64,000 bases of DNA, from the NCBI GenBank assembly GCA_024220525.1, contig JAMYWO010000117.1, positions 17,501-81,500 on the forward strand. Direction: 5' to 3'. The notes beneath the pieces were generated by a model, which worked only from the letters and a program-made list of their open reading frames with translations, was not told the DNA's origin and did no database searches. Position 1 is the stretch's first letter. Each line of letters starts with the position of its first letter. Made by a program: the position numbers and the translations under genes. Below, in pieces: positions 57,301 to 64,000 of this stretch. The DNA comes from Cochliopodium minus (Eukaryota; Discosea; Himatismenida; Cochliopodiidae).

Positions 57301-58071
57301 TAGTTTTTGTCAATGTTTCGAGAAATACACACAAGTCCAAACAAATTTTTTGGACATGAAGAAAAAGACCAACAAAGAACGGAGAACAGTGAATATTGCC
57401 CAGCGTTTTGAGGACACTTCTCAAAGACAAAGTACTCCCATGGACAAGTTCACTCACAAAAATAGGTAAAAAATTTGGATAAATTGTTGAAATATAAAAA
57501 AAAAATTAAAATAAAATATTCCAAAAAAATTTAATTTTAAAAAATTATTTTAATTAAAAAAAAAACTTATTAGTTTAAAATTCTTTGAATATAAATAAAT
57601 AATTTAAAATCAAAAAAATAAAAAATTCAAATTTATTAAAATTATTTCGATACAAAAGAAAAGAAAAGTAAATTTAAAAAATTTTCAAAAAAAAATTTTG
57701 TTTAATAAAATAAAATAATTTTAAAAAAATTGTGATTTTTTTGTTCATAATAAAAAATTAATATAAATCATTTTAGACATTCTATGGCGGTTCTGAACAA
57801 AGAAGAACGAAGAGAAGAAAAGATAGAGAGGTTGTACAACATCCAAAACATTTTTTCCAACCAAATTTTGAACAAAAAAGTCCTCAAGATATCAGGTGTT
57901 ACTTCCATCAACTTGAGTGAAGAAAAGATAGAGGGGAACAGCCCTGGATCCCTTCAGAAACTTTTTTTCATGAAGATCAACAAATCCAGCGGTCTTGGTT
58001 TTCCTAACAAGAAAATCGATTTTAATAACGAAAATAATACCAATGATGACAAACGAAATAAAAAAAAATGA
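54375..58071 (+). CDS. IQ-motif RhoGEF with DH and PH domains
   Basis: Multi-exon gene. Exon 1 holds three IQ-like motifs (LVIQTVYRMKVKREEY, LMIQKNWRCHKMRSNYLKLR, VMIQSRYKGSRDYKSYR), sites for calmodulin or light chains. The DH domain starts TEISY|IKSLEIVVNHYMEPL and contains the signature helix SLLIQPIQRIPRYQLFLEQM. A PH domain follows (GVIKASLNKKHFKDCHFFLF...FEKYTQV). The C-terminal tail is basic. DH-PH proteins load GTP onto Rho-family GTPases; IQ motifs suggest control by calcium/calmodulin. The N-terminus MGN has Thr at position 5 and Glu at 6, so myristoylation is doubtful. It converges with the LRR gene, 102 bp apart. Confidence 0.82.
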
Positions 58072-58173
58072 ATTTAAAAGAAAAATATATTAAAACAATT
58101 TTGAAATTTCCAATTTTTATTATTAATTTTATTATAAATTAAAAGATAAGAAAAAATAAAAATTAAAAAATTT

Positions 58174-59478
58174 TTATTTTTTCTTTTTCTTTTTTCTTTT
58201 TGGAAACATTATTCTGTAAAATTCTTTTCTTTTGATAAACTTGATGATTTCAAACAAAATAGGTTTTGGAAGTTTTATTTTAAAATGATTGTTGATGAAA
58301 ATACTTTTCATAACCATAATGAAACAAATAACAGAATCTTTGAAAGGAGAATTGAAAGAAGAATGTTCTTTTGGGTTCCATGGTTTGTTTCCCTCCAATA
58401 AAAATATGATTTTATTGGGGTGAATCGGAAGATCTTTAAAAGTGAAAAGAGATGAATTCTTCCACAAAAATTGTTTCAAATCTTTTTTTAATTCATCAGA
58501 TTCATATAAATTGAGTGCAATATTGAGATTATTCAAACAGGTGTTATTTTCGAGACATGAAAACAAAAATTGGACTCCTTCTTTTGTCAAAAGATTGTTC
58601 ATCAAGTTCAAACTTTTCAAAGTGTTGTTCTTCTCTATTCCTTCCAAAGTTATTCGTAAACAATTCACATCCATTAGTGAATTTCCTAGGTTGATAATTT
58701 CCAAACCCTTGTTGAAATTAATCAAATCAGAAATGTATCTACACTTTATTTCATTAAGTTTATTTGAAGAAATATCCAAATTCTTCAAGAAGTTATTGTT
58801 AATGAGACAAGAAGTTATTTTCTGAAAGTGATTGTCATTGAGTTGGGTACTAGAAAGAGAAATCTCCTTTAATTTTTGAAGGTTAAGGATATCGCAAATG
58901 ATATCAACAGATTCATCTCCCATTTGTATCCCTGTAAATTTCAGGGTATATATTGATTTGCTCACTTTCATCATCTCTCCTATACATTTCATTCCCACCT
59001 CTGAAAATTCATTCAATGACAAATTAATCTCGTTCAAGGTTGTATTAGATTTCAGTGATTCACATATCAATCCGACTGCCCCATCTTCCAAAAAAGTATT
59101 GGACAAATTTATTTTTTTCAGAGAATTATTAATTTTCAAAAAATCGCATATCGCCATCACCTCCTCATTCTCTAAAAAATTCGATCTCATATCAAGATAT
59201 TCCAATCCTATATTTTCTTTCAAACAATCTGATAATAACACTAATTGATCCCCATTTAAATAATTTTCTTTTAAAATCAATTCTTTGAGGGAGGTATTTC
59301 GTTTCAATGAATCAGATAATTCTCTCATCACTTTATCCAATCTTATATTCTCCAATTCGAGTTTTTTCAGGTTTTTGTTTCTCCTAAGCAACTCGCAGAT
59401 GTCCTTCAGCTTTCTATCATCGGTATTATGTATGAGAAAAATTGATATAGTATCTTCCTGAAAAAATTTAAGGTCCAT
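58174..59478 (-). CDS. RNase-inhibitor-type leucine-rich repeat protein with shared C-terminal module
   Basis: Single exon encoding 434 residues. About nine to ten LRRs of the 28-residue type run through it (LKELILKENYLNGDQL, LEYLDMRSNFLENEEV, LKKINLSNTFLEDGAV, LNEINLSLNEFSEVGM, LKSLNLMNNLLTKEGV). After the repeats comes FKDSVICFIMVMKS, then FKIKLPKPILFEIIKFI, the same hydrophobic ending seen in the ankyrin proteins, and finally a run of Lys. RI-type LRR proteins act as protein-binding scaffolds. The function of the ending is inferred in a separate finding. It lies 378 bp downstream of the cullin gene, on the same strand. Confidence 0.75.
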   Translation of the reverse strand: MDLKFFQEDTISIFLIHNTDDRKLKDICELLRRNKNLKKLELENIRLDKVMRELSDSLKRNTSLKELILKENYLNGDQLVLLSDCLKENIGLEYLDMRSNFLENEEVMAICDFLKINNSLKKINLSNTFLEDGAVGLICESLKSNTTLNEINLSLNEFSEVGMKCIGEMMKVSKSIYTLKFTGIQMGDESVDIICDILNLQKLKEISLSSTQLNDNHFQKITSCLINNNFLKNLDISSNKLNEIKCRYISDLINFNKGLEIINLGNSLMDVNCLRITLEGIEKNNTLKSLNLMNNLLTKEGVQFLFSCLENNTCLNNLNIALNLYESDELKKDLKQFLWKNSSLFTFKDLPIHPNKIIFLLEGNKPWNPKEHSSFNSPFKDSVICFIMVMKSIFINNHFKIKLPKPILFEIIKFIKRKEFYRIMFPKRKKKKKK

Positions 59479-59856
59479 CTACTTTTCCAAATCAATTTTT
59501 TTTTTTTTTTTTATATTTTTTTTATTCAAAACATCTCATTAAAAGTGTTTTTCAAATTTCTATTTGGTTTGACAAATGACAACTTATCAGCTCCCAAATT
59601 AAAAATTTTTCTTCATTTGAAATCCCTTTTTCAGAATTAATCTCCCCTAATAAATCATGTCCTATTTTTTAAATTTGATCTTCTTTGAAAAGAAAGAAAT
59701 AAAAGAAAAATAGGTTATTTTTTGAAAATATATTTTAATTATAAAAATTATTGAGATCTTTTCCAAAGTATCCTTCCCTTTTAAGCAATATCTAAAGAAA
59801 AGAAATTTGATTCGGAAAAAATAAAAACAAATATATTAAAATATTCTCGATTTGAG
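59479..59856. other. Intergenic between two reverse-strand genes
   Basis: About 380 bp between the cullin stop and the LRR start. AT-rich, no gene seen; presumed promoter of the LRR gene and 3' UTR of cullin. Confidence 0.45.
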
Positions 59857-62571
59857 TTATTTTCTTATATTTTTGTGCAATATGGTGTATTTAAAAAGAG
59901 TTTTACATTGTAATAAATTTTCATCGTCTTCAGAACGTTTGATAAAGTCTCTTTCCATCAAAGAACCAAGTCTCTTTTTCATTTCTTTTGCGGAAGGAGT
60001 CCATTCCTTTTGTACCAATTTCAATACTTCAGTTTGGAATTGAGTCCACTTGATAGCATTACGAGCTTTCATGACTCTGACCATAGCAGCATCCAACATG
60101 AATTCTCTTTTTTTACGAACATATTTATCAATGGTACCTTGATTAGATTTTTGACGTTTTGCAGATTCGGTAGCATATTGGATACGCAAAAGGGTGGATG
60201 AGATTTCAGGTTTCAAGAAAAACTTATCATCTTTGGTGAGATCTCTCTCTTCCAATCCGACTTCTTTTTTTTTTCTTTTCTTCTTTTCCTTTCCTTCTCC
60301 CTCCTTTGGCTTTTCTTTCTCTTCTTCTTCTTTTTCCTTTTCTTTTTGTTCTTCCATCTTCTTTTTATCTTCTTCGGTGAGAACAAGTCCGACAGGTCCT
60401 TTAGGATCAAAGATGAGTGGAGACAATGCAGAGAACAAGGATGCAGTCAATTCTTCTTCCTTGATTTGAGCTCCAGTTGGAAATAAGATTTGGCACATTT
60501 CAGGAGCAGTCCATTCTTTCTTTTGATTGAACAAGCACAACAATTGAGATTGAAATGGGGAAACTGTAAATTTGATGTTTGATTTGGATTTTGCTTTGCT
60601 CTTTGATTTGCTTGAAGATTTGCTCTTGGATTTCTTTTCTTGTGGCTTATATCCAGTATCAACTTCAACTTCTCCGTGATTAAACAACCAACGAACTCTT
60701 CTCTCACTCTTTGATTCTTTGTAGAATTTTTCAAATACGGAACGGCATTTTTCCATAGGTTGAGAGCAAAGTTGAAGTTGGATCTTATCTTCTGGGAATA
60801 CAGGCCAATGGGATTCTTTCAACAAACGTGCATTAAAGGATACTCCATCGATTTGATCGTTGTTTCCGATTTTGTTCTTTTGGAGATACTCTTCAAATTC
60901 CTTTTGCAAGTTTTCTTTACCTTCTCCAGCTACGTCGTTCAACATACCTTGCAAGTGACGAACCATGTTTTGTCCGAATTGAGCCTTCAATTTGTTCAAG
61001 AAAGATGCTTCAAGATCTTCATTTCTCTTGGTGGACAAGAGACGTTGGCAAAGATGACGTTTGGAACACTCGAAGAACACATCACGAGAGGTAAAATATG
61101 CTACAATCTTTACGACATCTCCAAAGAATGCTTCGGTTGCTTCAACATCAAACTTGAGTGCCTTATCTCCTTTGAACAAGTTATCAACAAACATAGCAAG
61201 GAGACGATCGACTTTGAATACTTTAACAGGTTTAGCTTTCTTTCCCTTTGTTCCTTTCTTTGGTTTTCCAACATAGTTTTCATTTGGAGCATTCAATGCA
61301 GCAGAAAATGCTTTATCCATAGCTTCTTGAAAGAGAACATTCTTCAAGAAACAATCTTCAATGAGTTTTGTATATTTTCTCTTGATGGAAATGAAATCTT
61401 GGCAAAATTTGTTGAGTCCCTCAATTTGAGCTTTTTGTTTTGAGACGTATTGAGTCTTGATAACAGGAGTGAGTACTTCCTTCAATAAATAGTTCTCAAA
61501 AGTCTTTGCAGATCCACTCAAACCATCATTAAGACGAGACAACAAAAAGTAGAAAGTCTTCATTTCAGTTTCATTGTGTTCTCTCAACATACCTTCGAAT
61601 GTACGTTGCAATGCATCAAAGTGATCACTGATCAAGGATTCATTCAATGCTTCAACTACCAATGGTTTGGTAGATTCCAAAAAGAATTGTCCTGCCATAC
61701 CTTCTTCTTCTTTAATACGTTCTTCTGCCTTTGCCATATATTCAGCAATAGGATGGGTACTGAAGAATTCTTTGGATTCACGACCATAATATTGTTTGAG
61801 TCTTTGAATAAATGGTTTTTCAAATTGTTCTTTGTAAAATTCAGCTCCCAACTCAAGAGAAAGTTGTTGCAATGATTCAATAAATTGTTTAATCAATGAT
61901 TTATCTGCAGCTTCTTTATTTCTTGAAGCATCAATCAAATCAAGAATGGATCCTCTAACAGTATCTGCTGCCATCAAATAACATGTTTTTCTCCATCTAA
62001 CGAGAGCAAGCTGTATATATAGAATATTATTAATTTTTATTTTTAAAATGAGTTTATAAAAAAAAATTAATATTACATCACGAATTTTCAATGCATCTTT
62101 TTGGGATGGAATCCAAAATCTTTCCAAATAACAAGTAATTCTCCAAATTACAGTTCTATATGTGGAACAAAATCTAAATTCTTTAAGATATTCTCTCATC
62201 AAATTTTCTCCTTGAAACTTCAAAAGTCTCTAAATATATATGAAAAAAAAAAAAATTTTGGGTTAGTATTTGTTGTACGTACAAAATATATAAAAAATAA
62301 TCCTCAAATAAAAATAAAAAAAATTTTATATTTTCATTTAAAAGAATATTAATTTTCATTTTCTTACATTCTTTTGGACAGTAATTTGCTTGTCAAATAC
62401 TTCAATAATTTTTTCATATACATGTTGTTCTACTTCTTCATTACAGAGATTGAAACATGTGGTGTAATCTTCAAGCCAATTTTCAATTTTTTCTTCTCTT
62501 TCGACATAATCACAAACTTTTTGGAGTGCTTCACCAACCTTTTCTAAATTCTTTTTTTGATCTTTATTCAT
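59857..62571 (-). CDS. Cullin (scaffold of a RING ubiquitin ligase)
   Basis: Three reverse-strand exons (62571-62368, 62229-62077, 62010-59857) total 2511 nt and encode 836 residues, a normal cullin length. The N-terminal helices, the long cullin-repeat region and the C-terminal winged helix are recognisable: the neddylation region AAMVRVMKARNAIKW contains the conserved Lys, and MERDFIKR is the usual end motif. Unusually, a Lys/Glu-rich insert (about 60260-60380) and a Ser/Lys-rich insert (about 60590-60640) lie in the C-terminal half. The protein also continues past the usual end with YTILHKNIRK. Codon use is richer than the neighbours, suggesting high expression. Sequence does not decide which cullin subtype it is. 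Confidence 0.85.
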
Positions 62572-62805
62572 TTTTAAATAGAAAAAAAACAATTATTTGA
62601 GTTTTTTTTTATTTTTTTAAATTATTATTTTTGTTAAATTTTATTTTTTTGAAATAATTTTATTTTTAAACTCATTCATAAAAAAATATCAAAAAAAAAA
62701 AATATCAAAGGCTGAACAAAGGATTATCAAATATAGCCAAATATTTGTTTTTGAATTATTCATTTTTTTTTGAATATCATTTCATATCAAAATAATAAGA
62801 AAGGA
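62572..62805. promoter_or_regulatory. Probable bidirectional promoter between cullin and PUS genes
   Basis: 234 bp between two divergent start codons, very AT-rich, with no coding sequence. No specific factor site can be identified. Confidence 0.35.
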
Positions 62806-64000
62806 ATGGAAACAATTGAAGATAATTTGAATTCAAAATCAAAAGAGGAATTGATACAAATCATTCAACAACTCAAAAAAGAAAATATCAAAGGGAATGA
62901 CAACAAAAACAACCAAAATAAAAAAATCAAAAACAATAACAACAATGATAACAATAAGGGATCAAAGAAAAAGAAAAGGAATTCATTTTCGATGGATAAA
63001 TACTATCAAAGGCATATAGCATTAAAGATATTGTATTTGGGATGGGATTATTCTGGATTTGCATCACAACCAGAAGAAAATGAAAAAGATATTAATCCAA
63101 CAATAGAGGTAAAATGTCTTTTTTCTTTAAATAAATTCACATGATATTAAAGTGAGAAATAAATGAGAAAATTCAATATAAATATAAAAAAATAAAATAA
63201 ATAAAAAAACAAAAGAAAAAAGAAAAAATTATTAAAATAAATTTTTTTTCATCTTCAGGGAACATTTTATAACACATTAGAAAGATTGTGTCTCATCAAA
63301 TCGAGATCAGAATGTAATTGGAACAGATGCGGAAGAACAGATAAGGGAGTTTCGGCCTATGCAAACGTAGTGTCATTGTACGTTAGGTCGAATCTTGTCG
63401 AAAGTCAATTGAAAGACGAAAAGGGACATTTCATTCCCCCAAAAGAAGTTGAAAAAAAAGAGAATGAGAATGACGAAAATAATAAAAAGAAAAAGGTGAC
63501 TATTTTTTAAATTTTTTTATTGAAAAATAATTTTTTTTATTCAAAAATAATTATTTTTTTTTAGTTTTTATTTTTCATTTATTTTATTTTATATTTTTTA
63601 TTTTTTCTTTTTAATCATTTATTATTATTGTGTTTTAGACTAAACTTCCGGAAGAAATCAAGTACCTCAGCATATTGAACAGGGCTTTGCCTGACTACAT
63701 ACGTGTGGTCGCATGGGCTCCAGTTGATAAAGATTTCAACGCCAGATTTTCTTGTCTCTCCAGATCCTACAGGTTTTTCTTTTTCAAAGGAAAATATGAT
63801 ACTGATGTATTTTTTTTTTTGATTTTTTTTTTTATTTTTATTTTATTATTTTGATTTTATTTTTCTTTTTTCTTTTTTCTTTTTTTATTTTTATTCATTT
63901 TATTCTTATTTTTTCAGCATTTAATTTTATTTCATTATTTGAATTTATTTTTTTAAAATTATTTTATTTTTTTTTTATTTTATTTGTTTTTTGTTTAAAT
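62806..64000 (+). CDS. TruA/PUS3-family tRNA pseudouridine synthase (partial, runs off the window)
   Basis: Exons 62806-63108, 63259-63495 and 63639-63806 are visible; the rest lies beyond 64000. The N-terminus is hydrophilic (a KNNNNND-type low-complexity run, then KGSKKKKRN, a likely nuclear signal). The catalytic domain starts YYQRHIALKILYLGWDYSGFASQ and has the catalytic Asp in WNRCGRTDKGVSAYANV. Further on, LNRALPDYIRVVAWAPV and FNARFSCLSRSYRFF match the family. The pattern GRTDKGVSA with GWDYSGFASQ is closest to PUS3/Deg1, which makes pseudouridine at tRNA positions 38/39. The ATG at 62806 is the first in frame. Confidence 0.82.

Noticed and set aside
60760-61443. 227-residue plus-strand open frame inside the cullin gene
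   Set aside because: Antisense shadow of a conserved cullin exon with Cys/Phe-rich composition and no motif.

Overview
The window is nuclear DNA from a unicellular eukaryote, probably a free-living amoeboid protist. It is very AT-rich and uses the standard code, with TAA, TAG and TGA all acting as stops. Genes are dense, often 50-300 bp apart on both strands. They are cut by many short U-rich introns (about 50-130 nt, GT...TAG or GT...AAG) and by exons as small as 4 and 9 nt. The gene set includes an ABP34-type actin bundler, ArfGAP/PH, IQ-RhoGEF-PH, Ras, HPS5-like, calcineurin and 53BP1-like genes, which fits an amoeba. I cannot place the lineage more precisely from sequence alone. I see no tRNA or rRNA genes and no mobile elements.

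Layout: 0.3-5.4 kb, a large protein with two ArfGAP and six PH domains. 5.5-12.1 kb, a cysteamine/cysteine dioxygenase, an unknown nuclear-type protein, a SPRY protein, a homoserine O-acetyltransferase relative and a phytochelatin synthase relative. 12.2-13.3 kb, poorly resolved fragments and a (TTTTTA)n tract. 13.3-14.8 kb, a copy of the Arp4 3' exon plus a Nudix gene. 15.0-19.5 kb, two paralogous ankyrin proteins. 19.6-23.7 kb, an HPS5-like trafficking protein with a C-terminal RING. 23.8-28.1 kb, a PLP aminotransferase, a tail-anchored monoamine oxidase and a small unknown. 28.4-29.1 kb, the 3' part of an aldehyde dehydrogenase cut by an N. 29.4-33.9 kb, a tandem Ras array (two intact, two decayed). 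33.9-39.9 kb, a membrane-anchored AlkB-type oxygenase, a secreted protein of unknown function and an ABP34-like protein. 40.4-47.8 kb, a 53BP1-like tandem-BRCT protein and Arp4. 47.9-49.3 kb, the second Nudix copy, cut by an N. 49.6-54.0 kb, a DEP-calcineurin fusion (3' end missing) and two small genes. 54.4-64 kb, IQ-RhoGEF-PH, LRR, cullin and a TruA/PUS3-type pseudouridine synthase that runs off the window.

Themes. Signalling and trafficking at membranes dominates: ArfGAP-PH, Ras, RhoGEF and HPS5. The intact Ras genes carry MGNKKS at the N-terminus instead of a C-terminal CaaX box, and Lys at the catalytic Gln61 position. Three enzymes of thiol metabolism lie within 7 kb. Four otherwise unrelated repeat/adaptor proteins (SPRY, two ankyrin, LRR) end in the same short hydrophobic module, which resembles a SOCS-box-like adaptor tail. 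A cullin gene lies next to the LRR gene.

Assembly caveats. Two single Ns (29144, 49307) sit at (AAAAT)n tracts and truncate genes. A block of about 1.4 kb (13.2-14.6 kb and 47.5-48.9 kb) is almost identical. The order around these points may not be the true chromosomal order. Many exon boundaries below were inferred by eye from reading frame and GT-AG signals. For several genes the summed exon lengths are a multiple of three, and this is stated where I checked it.
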